Shown piece by piece: positions 1 to 12,174 of a stretch of 64,000 nt of DNA. Every line of letters starts with the position of its first letter. Within the stretch, counting starts at the first letter, position 1. The notes under the pieces are model-generated. The model had not been told where the DNA came from. It did not search any database and was given only the letters and a program-made list of their open reading frames with translations. This DNA comes from Gossypium raimondii. Taxonomy: Eukaryota; Streptophyta; Magnoliopsida; Malvales; Malvaceae. Location: NCBI RefSeq assembly GCF_025698545.1, contig NC_068571.1, forward strand, positions 42,999,733 through 43,063,732. Direction: 5' to 3'. The position numbers and the translations under genes are program-made.

Positions 1-73
1 AAAGGTTTGTGGTCTTAGAATTTAAAGAATTTATAACTCAAAACTATACATTAAGGGTTGTCTATGTATGCAG

Positions 74-2794
74 ATGTCACCTTTATCAACTTTGGAATCT
101 TCTTTTGAGGCTCTTAATGTAAAGAAATTTGATGGTAATCACATATACCAACAATGTTGATTCCAGAATGAGTTACAAGCTTTGATTATAACACCATCTT
201 TTTTGTTTTCAGTGGCCTTTGCAGTGGATCCTCTATATCATCAAACATCTGCACAATTTGATGAAGGTGGAGCCAAAGGTCTTTTGTTGAACAATCTTGG
301 TGTTTATGCTGGATGTAGGGTTCTCTTTGATTCATTTGAAGTGCCAGGGAAGGAAATTCCTTGCTCACATCAATACGATGTATCTGAAACAATTGATCTA
401 TCTTTTGCTGAAGGTATGCTTTTGGTTTTCCTTGGTGTGTTTTGACATCTTTATTTGAGAAAAGTGGGTTTGTTATTACCATCATTCTTTGATCTATTTA
501 CAGAATACATTGAGCGTATGGTATCGAACATGCAAGCAAAAGATGAGATTTCACCGACTCTCAAGAACATAGTCAATCAATTTGATGAAGATAACAGAAG
601 GCCACTGGATAACTTTTCCTGCAGTCAGAGATCAGAAGACCAAGCTGATACTACAAATAAAAATGAGTTTAGTGGTATTGCATTTGAGAGTTTTGAAACT
701 GATGGTTTTGACCATGATGACCAGCCAAGCATTGTTGATGAGGAATTTAATGGAGTGGAGCCAACTTTTACGAGTTATCACAAGGTTAACATATTTCCTT
801 CTCTTAATAGTTTGCATTGGTTAAGAATAGAATTGTGTGCTTATCATTCATAGATTGTTATTGAAATCCACAGGATACAGAGCAACTTTCTTTCAACAAT
901 CCTGATGCAGATGACAAATTTGAAGAGGTTGATGAATATTTGTTTTTGAGCTTGGGGTTTCCTTTGAAACAAAATGCTTGGGCCGGTCCTGATCATTGGA
1001 AATATCGAAAAACTAAAGGTACATGTCATGGAGCTAGTGGCAAGTGCTATATTTTATCAACATTTTTACCTTTCATAGTTCAATAACATAATTTTGAGCG
1101 TCGAATACCATAGGTTCCGAGGATGTCCCTAATGAAGAAAATACAGTAGCGTCAACAAAGAAAGCCAGAAATAAGAAACAAACTGAGCCCGATATTGATT
1201 TCACAAAAGCCTTGGATGATGAATTGCTAGACATATTTGCTCCTCCCAAAAATCTGAAATCATTACTGCTACCTTCTAACAGAGCACCTTGTAATACAAA
1301 GCTTCCTGAAGATTGCCACTATCAACCTGAGGATCTTGTGAAATTGTTTCTTTTACCCAATGTGATGGTAATGTTTGACCACAAGTTTGCTACTAAAATC
1401 TGACTTGTTCAATGTTCTTCTCATTATTTTACTTGGTTTTAATTAGAGACATTCTTTTGCAGTGCCTTGGTAGGAGGAGGCGAAGGAAGTTGTCAGGTAA
1501 TTCTCTCATTGATACTTCTCAAATAGGTAGTGTTTTTCTTGAATGTTTATGAACAGCCAAGCAGTCTAGTAATGCATACTCAGAATTTTTTCCTTGCTTT
1601 TTCAAAATGTTCATGTTAATGGTTTCGTCTTGTTTTGTTTTTAATAGATTATTACATATTGCCTTGCGGCTTGCGGCCAGAAAAAAAAAAGGGATCTTGA
1701 TGATAAAATGTAAAACATTTACTGATATGCTATGGTGTAGTTTTTATCTTCAAACCTTTCTTGATTTTCAGATGAATCAAGGGAACAGTCTGATGATTAT
1801 GGTCCACAGCCATCCTGGGATGAACAAAGTGCATTTGGTGGTTTTGACAATGAAGTTGATCATAGCGATGTTGATGACTCCGGCATGCTTGTTTCTCAGC
1901 CTCGACAGGTTGTTCATTTAGCCTTTATTTATGGGTTTCTCCATGCTAGCCCTTGATGGTGCCTTCTAGAGTGAAACAAGTAGTTGTAGGGACTGTATTT
2001 TTTATTTTTAGTTATTACAACCTCAACTACTGCTTTGAGGGTTTAGATAATAGGCCCTGAATTATCTCATACATTAAATGTGTAGTTCATTGCTAGTTTT
2101 TTATGGTTCTCATTTTTCTTATCTCATTTTCAGGTTAGTAAGATTGAAGTTCAGTATGATAAGACCTCTAAACAAGTCGATGTTCAAGCTTTGAAAGAAA
2201 CTCTTTGGGACCATATGCAACAAACTCCTGAAACATCATTTCAGGTATCAATTTTCTTTACCTTTTTGTAACATTCTTACTATCGTTATATTCCTTACAT
2301 GCTAAGCAGTTAGAATCTCCCCGAATTGGCTTTGCCTGCACCTGTAGGCAGTTAAATTCATCTGTGTTCTTTGCACCATTGGCAGTGCAAACACTGAAAT
2401 AACTGATAATGAAATGAGAACTTGTCTGATTCCTTAGAAATTTGATTTCTTTCACTGACTGTTACCTGCCATTGATGTTTTCGGATTCGATTGATTGTTG
2501 GTCATTAAATGAGAACTTGAGGCACTCTCCGCATTGTTATCGTGTTGGAATATAACTTTCGAGCCCTGAAGAATTCTAACTTTAAACATGTTTTCTTTTG
2601 TAAAGAGCCCTGAAGAAACATCATTCAAGCATCTCTTGGCAAACTTTCCTGCTGATTGCAAAGCTGCTGCAACAACCGAGGAAATCTCCCCTCATCTGTG
2701 TTTCATATGCTTGCTACATTTGGCCAACGAGCATGGACTGCGCATCCATGGTCGCCCCGACATGGATGATCTCGGTATACAAATTCCTCACTAA
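74..2794 (+). CDS. CAP-H: Condensin complex subunit 2 (CAP-H / Barren), 3' part
   Basis: Kleisin subunit of condensin I, which bridges the SMC2/SMC4 heads and compacts mitotic chromosomes in the nucleus. Nine exons read in one frame: 74-134, 213-413, 504-784, 874-1018, 1114-1367, 1463-1496, 1772-1908, 2134-2244 and 2606-2794, about 470 residues. The hallmark CAP-H stretch FDEGGAKGLLLNNLGVY is in exon 2 of the window. The C-terminal block with SKIEVQYDKTSKQVDV and LKETLWDH, then SPHLCFICLLHLANEHGL, matches the end of plant CAP-H proteins. The middle is acidic and low in complexity, as in the family. CAP-H proteins are usually around 650-700 residues, so roughly 200 N-terminal residues lie before the window. 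The AAAG/GTTTGT at positions 1-6 may be the donor of the preceding exon. Exon 6 is only 34 nt and codes for a basic RRRRRK patch. The family call is sure; the exon borders are hand-made but keep frame throughout. Confidence 0.93.
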
Positions 2795-3109
2795 GGTAAG
2801 CACATTACTGAGTCGATTTTAAATCATCTCTCAAAACTATTACTGCTTGTAAAATAATATTTGTTTAAATCCAGTAGCTCAGCAACAACTGAGTTGCTGG
2901 GGCTTCTGAAAGTGTTGTAACCCTGATTTTGTTCATACTTCTACGTAGAGTTGCTTAAAATCTTTGATGCTCTGTACCTCACGATCCCAATATTCTTTCA
3001 AAACTATGTTGATTTTGCCACATAATGATTTATATCTAGCATTGATGGGAGGGTTTTGCCTATTGTTGGAACTTTAACTACATGAATTTTGATATAATTG
3101 CTATATAAT

Positions 3110-3286
3110 GGTAAAAGTACCACAGAGGTCCCTCTCAACTCAATAAATGATCAAATTAGTCCCTGTATGTTAAAAGACTAATTTATTCCTTGATCTTATG
3201 TGTAGGGATTAATTAACCTATTTTTTGAATAGAGGAGACAAAATGCAATCTGGCTCCTCGCATGGGAACCTACATGGTACTTTACC
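3110..3286. repeat. MITE, GGTAAAAGTACC family, internally deleted
   Basis: The ends are inverted repeats, GGTAAAAGTACCAC on the left and GGTACTTTACC on the right. Inside is the 'agattgcattttgcc'-like text shared with the longer copies at 34435-34786 and 43160-43531. At about 177 bp it is half their length. The surrounding 2795-3651 holds only the 3' flanks of the two convergent genes. Confidence 0.6.
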
Positions 3287-3651
3287 CTATATAACTCGTG
3301 ATTGTGATTATTGTATATTATGATTCTGCATTGGAATGTAGTGTTCAAGAAAATTTCCAATAGAACCATAAACAAGTTTTGTAGTTCAACTTTTCTTTTC
3401 TCCATAGGAAGAATCACAATAATTTTCAAGAGTCTTACAGGAGTGCCGAAAGAATTAAAAATGATCTTACAAGAGCAACAGCTCACTGAGAACACGAACA
3501 GGTTTGGGCTTTTTAATGGATGACGATGTTTGGCTCCGTAGAAAACAAGGGTAACTATACTTAAGACTACCTATAGGATTGACTCTGGAATTCTTGTTTG
3601 AAATTCTTTTACGAGGCAATGACGGGTCATTTGGACAGCTTGAATGTTACC

Positions 3652-5242
3652 TTACGAGTCTGTATGAGATTTGGCAACCCCTTCTCTCCACCCTTTTTGA
3701 CGAGCTCGTGTTTCCCACATTGCTGTCAATTTCTTCTGAGCTACCAGTGCTGCTTCGGCTTTCTCCCTTGCTTCTTCACATGTTTCCATACCTGAATTGC
3801 ACTTGTCTGCTTCCTTTTGGTACTGTGATGCTATCTTCTTAGCCTCAAGTAATGCCATGTCGGCCCGTCGCTGACTTTCCAAAGCTTCAGCTTCTCTTAG
3901 CTTCAGTTCCTCCATTAAAAGTTCTGCAGAGTTCTTCTCAGTATCCTCGGTCACTTCCGGGTCATGCTTTGCGCAATCTGTAGAATATTTAAATTCAACC
4001 TTCAATTCACTGACCATATAAAAGAATCTAAATGTACCAATATCACCTAGGATAAATCGTTTACTTTGTAGTTCACACATTTCTTTAATTAGCACAAGAA
4101 AACGGTAATCTCATAAAACATAGCAGCACCACGAATTGATCATATATAGGACAATGTTACTCTTGCATTCAATCATATCAATGGAAAAAAAATGCAAGTG
4201 GCAAGAAATTTGATATTCTTTTAAGTAAAGCTTTCAACTTAAAACTTATGAATTGAAAAACAAAACAGCTACGTGAGAGTTTGCCCTTGAAATGGGGTCC
4301 GATTAGGATGGAAATGAGATATTGGTGCTAATAAGTTATTCAAGTTCAACTTCAGAAAAAACTAAGAACTCAATTTGGTAATTATCAAGCTGAACTTGAG
4401 TTATCATCAATGAAATCAAATTTGAGCTAGTAATGCTTAGAACAAACAACTCACGAGTCTTATCAAGCTAAGAGCTTAATCGAGCTCAAATTTGGACTTT
4501 AGTACGAAAATTGATAATCAAACTTGATTATATCTCAAGCAGAGTGCTTGAGCTAAATGTTCAATCAAGTTCAAGCCGAATATCAAACTTTTAAGCTGCC
4601 AGTATTTGAGCTCGATTCGGCTTGATTACACCCCTAGGTCCAACTCAGTTTGACTTCAACCTAAGCCCTTGTGGCTATAGAAAGTGGAAACTAACCTGCA
4701 AAGGAAGCATTGCTCAGTCCTGCACAAATTAAAGACAGAAATCACAAAATTAGCATAGATTTGGACCAATAAAAAAAAAAGAAAATAAACAATATAATTG
4801 CAGAGCAAGTAACACGATGAATGCTAATACAAAAACAATAGTGTGTTAAGTTAAAAAGATCTTTCCTTTGATAAAATATTCTTTAAGAAAATTTGATTTC
4901 AGATCGACCAAACTATGTTGTTATACTACCATAGGTGTAAATTTCGAGCTTGGGAAATTGATGAAATCCAGGATAAATCAAATAAAAATTGAAAAGAAGA
5001 GAAAAAAATGGTTGAAGAAACGAGATCGAACCCAGATCTGGAGATATACCTTCAGGGAGTGTGAGAAGTGGCTGAGAAGAACAATCACAAAGACACGGGG
5101 GGCAAGTGTTGGAAGTACGGCTGACGGCAGCCAAGCCTTCCATGAGATGCCAGTATAGTGGTGGACCAACTATGTAGCCGAATAAACATAGACCTAGTAA
5201 ACCTAACCCCACCTTCACCGCTGCCGCATGGTTCATTGCCAT
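3652..5242 (-). CDS. DUF1068 protein, ELMO/NKS1-type Golgi scaffold
   Basis: Three exons on the minus strand: 5242-5050, 4719-4696 (only 24 nt) and 3977-3652, giving 180 residues. An N-terminal membrane anchor (about residues 8-30, VGLGLLGLCLFGYIVG) is followed by a Cys-rich linker (TCPPCLCDC). Then comes the family core ADCAKHDPEV, and a predicted coiled coil rich in E, A and K ending ALVAQKKLTAMWETRARQKGW. These features match plant DUF1068 proteins. Arabidopsis members (ELMO1-5, ELMO4 being NKS1) are Golgi proteins tied to pectin synthesis and cell adhesion, and NKS1 was first found through salt sensitivity. That role is inferred here from family membership. The start is the ATG just before the anchor. 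Both introns are phase 1. The first exon's reading frame runs on into the intron, so the tiny exon is easily missed. Confidence 0.88.
4330..4636. repeat. Probable hAT-type MITE remnant in intron 1
   Basis: The right end, read on the minus strand, starts TAGGGGTGTAATCAAGCC, which fits the TAGGGGTG start of plant hAT elements. The inside is made of short 'gagctcgattc/aagcttgat' repeats. I cannot place the left end, so it may be truncated. It lies between the first exon and the 24-nt exon of the DUF1068 gene. Confidence 0.35.
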
Positions 5243-6417
5243 CTCTTTTCTGAGAAAGGGACTCTGGTTTTTTTGGGTTCAGTGCGAAATTGAAATGGAG
5301 ATAGATTTTGGTTAGTTTTTTTTGTATAGATTCAGAGATCGATTTGAGGTTAAGAAAAAGGTAATCGAAAGTTGATTTGTTTTGGACTTTGATTACTAGT
5401 TATTATTCAACGATGTTTTGACAGTTGTTTTTGCATTAAAGAGAGTACGAAACTGTTGTGGCTTAAACGCGTAGGGTCATGGCTGGCATGGGCCGTGCAC
5501 CGACAAGCCTGTCTTACGGTAAGTAAATACGGCCTTTACCTTGAACAATCGATCCCATTTACTCGAATTTCACCATAAAATTTATTTCATCCTTTAATTA
5601 ATTTTACAGATAAAATTATTTTAATTTTTCATTAATTTTTCGTCTTTTTTAGTCTTTAAATTAATATTTTTTGTCAAAGTATTTTGAAATAAATGAAAAA
5701 TTAACGTTTGTTAACTTTATTCACGTGATAGCGTATGTGTATATCATATAAACATTCTAAAATTATAGAATATTATTAAATAAATTTTACAACTTTTATG
5801 TTTTTAAATAATTTTAGTAATTTTAATATTTTATTTTAAAAATTAATTAACCATTTATGTGGCATACACATGGATGCCATGTCAACAAAATATAATAGAT
5901 ATTAACTTTTCCATCCATTTTAGGATGATTTGACAAACAACGCAAGTTCAACGATTAAAAAGATAAAGAAAAAAAGTTAAATGAAGAGATAAAATAATTT
6001 TTTAAGTTAAAGACTTAAATAAATCATTATTGCTAAAGCTATGTTGAATTTAAACCTAAGTATTGATACAAATGTGAAATTAATCGAATAAAAACTTGAA
6101 CTAAAATTGAGTCAAAACTTGGACTATCCTTAACCTTGTTGATTAACAAATAAATGATAAGGATTTGATTTTTAGAATCAAGACTAAATTAATACAATGT
6201 ATAAATATTAAGGGTTAAAGTTATTATTGTTTGTCAGCCGGAAGTTGTAACCATAAATTTAAATAGTTGAATGACTATTTTGTAACTTTTCATAGTTAGA
6301 TGATTAAAAAGAAATTTACTAATAATTGAGTGACTACTAGTGTAATTTACCCTATTAATATCCAATAAAATTAGACTAAAATTTAAAACATTTTATTTGT
6401 AAGATCCAACTCGAAAT
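5243..6417. other. Divergent intergenic region with a foldback element
   Basis: This lies between the divergent DUF1068 and zinc-ribbon genes. About 5595-5720 and 5905-6022 are imperfect inverted arms (TAAAATTATTTTAATTTTTC against GAGATAAAATAATTTT), so this is a foldback MITE of roughly 430 bp. About 6230-6350 resembles one arm of the 12175-13226 element. No coding sequence is seen. Confidence 0.5.
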
Positions 6418-6440
6418 TGGGCCGTTCCTAGAAACCCTAA
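6418..6440 (+). promoter_or_regulatory. Site II plus telo-box promoter motifs
   Basis: TGGGCC at 6418-6423 and AAACCCTAA at 6432-6440 lie about 190 bp before the ATG of the zinc-ribbon gene. In plants this pair marks promoters of translation and growth genes active in dividing cells. Motifs seen; function inferred. Confidence 0.55.
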
Positions 6441-6626
6441 TACAACCCCAAGACTAGGAAAAAAAACTGTTTTGAAAAACGACACCGTTACGTTACGAAC
6501 CGAATCTCCCGCACCACCGGTTCATTATACATCGGCTCACCATTGAAATGAAAAAAAATCGATGCCGATGAGATCAGACATTACACAACAAAACTGAGAG
6601 AACTAGAAGAAGATCGTTAAAAAAAA

Positions 6627-9600
6627 ATGGCTATTGAAATCCCCAAAGATTTAATAACCCAACTCCAGATCTCACTTCGCAAGCAAGCCAACGTACCTTC
6701 ATATGATCCGACCGACCCATCGCTTCCCGGTCTCCCTTTGTTTCACTCGACCAGCGATTCACCTCGCCGCCGTTGCATCCACTGCAAATCTCGTCTCCTC
6801 CGAGGCTCCGATTCCATCCTTTGTATTTTCTGCGGCAAACGCCCCACCGAGACACCGCCTCCGCCGATCAAATTCCAGTCTACTTCTGGGTACCGATGGT
6901 TCCTTCACTCACTTAACTTGGATGGATCTGTAAGTCACTGTTTTCTATTGATTTTTTTATTTGTTTATGTTATTTAATTGTAATAGAATGATGGGTTTTA
7001 TTGTTTTAGTTGTTTTTTGGATTTTCTTTTATTGGGTGAAATTTGGGTATTGTAGGAAAATGTGGGGGAGCCTTTAGATGGGGATGGAAAGGATAAAGGA
7101 AGTGGAGAGGAGTTTGCCTTATCTGATATTTTGGGATTAGAAATAAAGTGGAATGATGTAGAGTTTAAGGGATTTGAATCTGGTTTGAGAAAGAGTAATA
7201 CTTTGAATTTGGCTGGATTTGATGTTGAGGATGATTTTTTAGTTGAAAGAAAAGAGGGTTCTGCTTCAATTCCCTCGGAAGGGACGTCGGCGGTAAAGAA
7301 AGGGACCGGTTTTACTGGAAGTAATGTGCTTGAATCGCGTGGTGCTGTCTCCGGTTGGCAGGCTGAATTTCAGTCGGATGATCACGGTGCTATTAGCACC
7401 GTGTCGTTTGATCCTGTTGCAAGTTCTTCGAAAGATATTTCTTCCGATATTGATGATGCGGTTGTCGGGCAGGGTACGAATTTATTTGATGGAAAAGATA
7501 AACGCAATCAAACTTCATCGGAATCCAAAACGACTGACTGGTTTCAAGGTGATTTGAAGAGTAATTTCACTTCGGGTGATCAAGCTCAAAGCAGCATCAG
7601 CAATACCCTTGGTGAAAGAACTATTAATGACGATGATGATTGGAATGATTTTACGGGTTCCACTAATGCACAAGGTTCTTCGGACCAGGATGCCGATGGT
7701 TTGAAGTCAATGAATGAAAAAGGTGGTGATTCTTTTTCTGGATTGGAGGCTGGCTCTGAATCTACTATTTTTGAAACTCACCATGAGGTATCCAAATCTT
7801 TTGATCATTTTGCAGGTTCTTCTGCCGATCTTTCTACTCACATGGATAGTGTCTTTGGAACAGGAGACTCGTTTCAGGGAAAACCAGTAGATAACACAAC
7901 TTCATCCCACAGTAGTAATTGGTTTCAGGATGATCTATGGAGTAATTCCACCTCAAAGACGGTTCATCATACTGAGCAATTCAACAAGAATGTGGGTAAT
8001 AAGGATGGTGAGATATTAGCAAATATAAATAGTGTAACCAATGATGAAGATTTGTTTGGAGCTTGGAATGATTTTAAAAGTTCGAGCATCCTTAATTCTT
8101 CAATAAGTTCTTCGAAAGAACATGGCATCCATACTAGTTCTACTGAAGAAAAGAATAGTGACCCCTTTTCGGGATGGGACACTGACTTCCAATCTGCTAA
8201 TTCTAAAAATAATCGTGTGGGACCCATAGCATCTGATCCTTTTGTAGGTTCCTCACTCGGTCTTTCTGATCACATTGATACGGTTTTTGCATCTGGAAAT
8301 GATTTATTTGACATGAAAGCAAAAGATAGCTCCAACGCGTCTAATGCAAACAGCTGGTTTCAGGATGATCTATGGAGTAATTCGAGCTCAAAGTTAATTC
8401 ATCAAGCTGAAAACTTGGGTGCAACTGGTGATATCATGGATTCCGGAAAAGCTAATAGTGTTCATAATTCTTCCTCCATCGATGTTAACTGGTTTCCAGA
8501 TGATCAATTGCTAACAGGCAACAAGAAGGCACCTGATGAAAAATCGATTGAGGAAACAGACAATTTGTTCAGTGATTGGTCTGATTTCAAAAGCTCAACT
8601 ACTAAGCAAGATCCTCTCAGTGATTCTTCAAAACAAGCCGTTACTATTGATGATAATAACAACAACTTGTCTGCCTGGAATGATTTTACTAGCTCAACTG
8701 ATGCAAAAGACCCTTCGAGTAATTCTTCAAAACAAACTGATTTGTTTTCAGGGGCATTCAGTAATCAGAATTGCTCAACCGACATCGATATCATCTGGCC
8801 TGAAGCTCCTATTTCAGCCAGGTACGTATGTTTGCTTTGTCAGTTTCCTTCCTACAGAACTGAATATTTAAAGTATCCTACTAAACTGTTTTGTGTCATT
8901 ACCCTAAACTGAACATTCTATTTCATTGTGGTAATTACAAATGATTAGTTTTTGCTCAATTATTTTATGGTTATTTGGAATATTTGAGGGAATATATTGG
9001 GAAGAACAAACAATGCAAAACAGGTAGAACTCTAGAGAGTAACTAGAATGATTATTTTCTCAAAGCCAAATTAGAAATAGATTCTGAGTATCTTGCTAAA
9101 TGCTGATCTAACTTCTTAAAAAAAAAAAAAGGCTTTTAACTCACGATTTAACTCTTGAACTATATTCCTTTTCTTGTACTTGAACTTTCATTTGTCTCAT
9201 TTTATCCCAAAAATTATTTGCATCCAATAAGAATGTGTCACTTGTCAAGTTCTTATTGGCAACCTTTTAATTTTTAGGGGTAAATTGAGACGAAAGTTCT
9301 AGTTTCAAGTACCAAAGTTGGACAAAAAAAGTTTAGATATCAAGGTGAGAGAACGTGTATAATTTAGAGGCCAAATCCAATAATAAAAATTATGGATGTT
9401 GAAAATGGTTAAGAGGACATGTTTTGTTAGTTTTATATGGTGACTGGACTCTTATTTTTTCTAGGGATAAATATCAAATTTATACATGAACTATGGTTCA
9501 ATGTGTAATTTGATACATGAATTTTGATTTTGGTGCAATTATATACATGAAATTTTGATCTCGATTCAATTGTACACATTTAAAAAATGAATACATTCAT

Positions 9601-10037
9601 TTATTTTCATGCAGGATTAATATAATTGTTTGTGAATGTAATATATCAACATAAAATGGTTCTAATTCAATAATATTATTTGTGATTTGTGAAAATTAAA
9701 TCAAATTAAAATTTCATGTATAAAATTGCACAAAATCAAAGTTCATGTATGACAATGCACTTTGGTTTAAAGTTCATGTACAGTTTTTATATTTATCCCT
9801 TTTTTTTCTAAGGTACGGGGTGACGACTCCACGAATATGGGAAGATTTGAAAATCTGAGGAGATTTCTCATATTTGCTTTCACATGTTTCAGGATGGCTG
9901 ATGAAGATTTCTCCAATGCAACAACAGGAGGTTCAAAAGCTGAAGAAATAGAGGTATTGATGTCACAAATGCATGATCTATCATTTATGTTAGAAACCAA
10001 TCTTTCAGTACCTACTAAAGTAGATGAATGTAGCTAA
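6627..10037 (+). CDS. Uncharacterised zinc-ribbon protein with long W-rich repeats
   Basis: Three exons, 6627-6929, 7056-8821 and 9893-10037, give 737 residues; the joins keep frame (phase 0, then phase 2). Residues 1-60 form a conserved-looking head. At about residues 50-70 is a four-cysteine knuckle, CIHCKSRL then CIFCGKRP (CxxC, 13 residues, CxxC), like a zinc ribbon. The rest is acidic, rich in S, D and N and probably unstructured. It carries about three diverged repeats of 120-150 residues. Each has a GWxxxFQS-like start, an FDP or DPF motif, WFQDDLWSN and a W[NS]DF[TK]SS end. The C-terminal 48 residues (exon 3) are predicted helical (EIEVLMSQMHDLSFMLE). I do not recognise a named family; plant databases label such proteins dentin sialophosphoprotein-like. 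Intron 2 holds a 336-bp MITE. The gene model is firm; the function is unknown. Confidence 0.82.
9464..9799. repeat. MITE in intron 2 of the zinc-ribbon gene
   Basis: Terminal inverted repeats begin GGGATAAATATCAAATTTA on the left and GGGATAAATATAAAAACTG on the right (minus strand); both arms go on to a TACATGAAC block. The near-identical text TTTTTTCTA sits just outside both ends, consistent with a target duplication of about 9 bp. No coding capacity. Confidence 0.65.
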
Positions 10038-12174
10038 CTTTCTAAATGATTGGCAGCCATTTTTTTGCCCCTCTCTCAAGTTTTATTATTATATTATTGG
10101 ATCTTGGTTGTTTGCCTTGTATTGTAGCATTGATTGGTCTACTTATCTGTATTATTTCTTGTATCCTGTGGTGGTCGTTGTTGCCTTTTGTTCAATCTGT
10201 TCTTCCTTGATTATTTAGTTGAATGTGTGGTGAAACAATTATTGAATTTTAAAATGTCTTTTTCTTCTTTTAGGATCTTGTTAAATTGCTTTTTCAGGTA
10301 AATGTTTAATTATTTGTTGGATGTAAAATGCTTTTAATTAATGATGGATTTGAAATTTTACATCCAAATTGCTTAAAACATGAATTGTTTAAAAATTTAA
10401 AGTTTATAAAACTAATTTAGTTTAGCAAATATTGTTTTGGGTCTTTCAATTTCTTTTCTAGACTTTTTTGGTTCAGTTAAAAGTGATAGAAGTGTCATAG
10501 CAAATTGGTCAATTAGACCATGTTAGTTTAAATGGCAATTTGGTTCTATCTATTAATTTTTTTCATTTGTAGTGTTAAAAAGCGTACTATGTGTCTATTA
10601 TGTTGACGTACAAGGACTAGTTTTAATAATAGAAATGGATTGAATTTTAATAGAAAGATTGATTTATTTTTGATTTAACGGATAATTTGTTCAGTTTTAA
10701 TAGAGGAAAAAAATGCAATTCGATTCTTACTCTTAATATAGGGGCCTTCATAGTACTTTTATTACTAAAAGTTGGATTAATGATCATATGAGTACAAATA
10801 TCCATAAGCATATTAAAATGATATAACAAATATTAGATCATGGCGTTCATATTCATAATGTGGGTGAAAAACGAAATTATGTAATAAATATATATTTATT
10901 AAAAATAATATAAAAATAAATGAGATTTTGATTGAAATGGTAGAGGAATTGAGTTTAAATTTTAGTATATGTATTCATTTTTCCTTTTATATAAATATAT
11001 AAAATAAAAATAAAAATACCTTTAAAGTAATATAATTTAATTTGTAAAGCAATAGTATTTTAACTATTAATTAATTAAGTATTTTAACTATTAATGTGTA
11101 ATTGATTCATGACATTAATTTAATTAACACTTAACATATGGCAAGATATGTTTTCTTTTAACTACGTAGTATCTTTTAAACGCATTGATATTATATCTAT
11201 AATATAATATATTATGTGAATTTTATTTTAAATTTATTCTTATTTGAGTTTAGATATATTTAAATTTTCATTTTGTACTTAATATTATAATTGTACCATT
11301 AATCCAAAAAAAAAAGTCAAATGTAAAAACTTGAAAACCAGGGGTAGATTTAAGAGAGATTGGCAAGGCGATCTCCTCTAAAATGAAAAACTTTTATTTA
11401 GGCTCTTTATAATTTATAAAATTTAAATTAATAATGATAAAATTACACTTTAGTCCCCTGAAAATGATAAAAATTTGACTTAATCTTCTAAAGATTATAA
11501 AGATATAGAGTATTAAAATAATAAAATTATATTTTATTATCATAAAATATATAATTTAATTCTAATCCCGTTTTCAACATGCATGATATAAATGGACCAT
11601 TTACCGGCTTTATATTAATTACGTATAATTTAACTACAACTTTTCACATGGTTTTAAATTAATATTTTTTCAAGGTTTTTATTTTGATCTTTTAAAGTTA
11701 CAGACTTACAGTTATAAGTACAATATAAAATCCCATTCGCATATGGTGGAATTGAGTTCCACTCAGCCCAATTAATTATTGGGCAATCTTATTTCACATT
11801 TCCTAAGTTTTTTTTCTTTATTACTACACATTTTATATGGTTAGTGAATTAAATATTAATTTTTATATTTTAAATGAAATATATTCTTTATTATTATATT
11901 TTAGAAAAATAAAAATGAATAATTTTAGTTACAAAAGACATCATAAATTTGAATTAAAAACAGATTGTATATATTTAAATTAAAATGCCAATTGATTGAA
12001 AGCTTGGTTTAAACCAATAATAAATAAAATAGAATAAACAGGTGACATGAAGTTAAATAGTCACATGTTTTTCTTAAATAAAAACCAAAATTGTTGGTTG
12101 TTGAATGTTGAATGTGAACCCAAATATGATGCGCCAATTTTCTGCATCTAATATATACACTTATCATTAAAAAT
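10038..12174. other. AT-rich intergenic DNA with element fragments
   Basis: This follows the stop codon of the zinc-ribbon gene. About 10480-10768 is a decayed copy of the GGTAAAAGTACC MITE family; its right end reads GGGGCCTTCATAGTACTTTT. About 11341-11575 is a decayed copy of the 38998-39223 hAT MITE family. The rest is low-complexity AT-rich DNA. No gene is seen. Confidence 0.5.

Noticed and set aside
1607-1921. Plus-strand frame of 104 residues in the CAP-H gene
   Set aside because: It reads through an intron and covers exon 1772-1908 in the wrong frame.
5466-5525. GC-richer patch with a GTAAGT donor-like end, possible upstream exon
   Set aside because: It does not join in frame to either neighbouring gene and has no coding signature.
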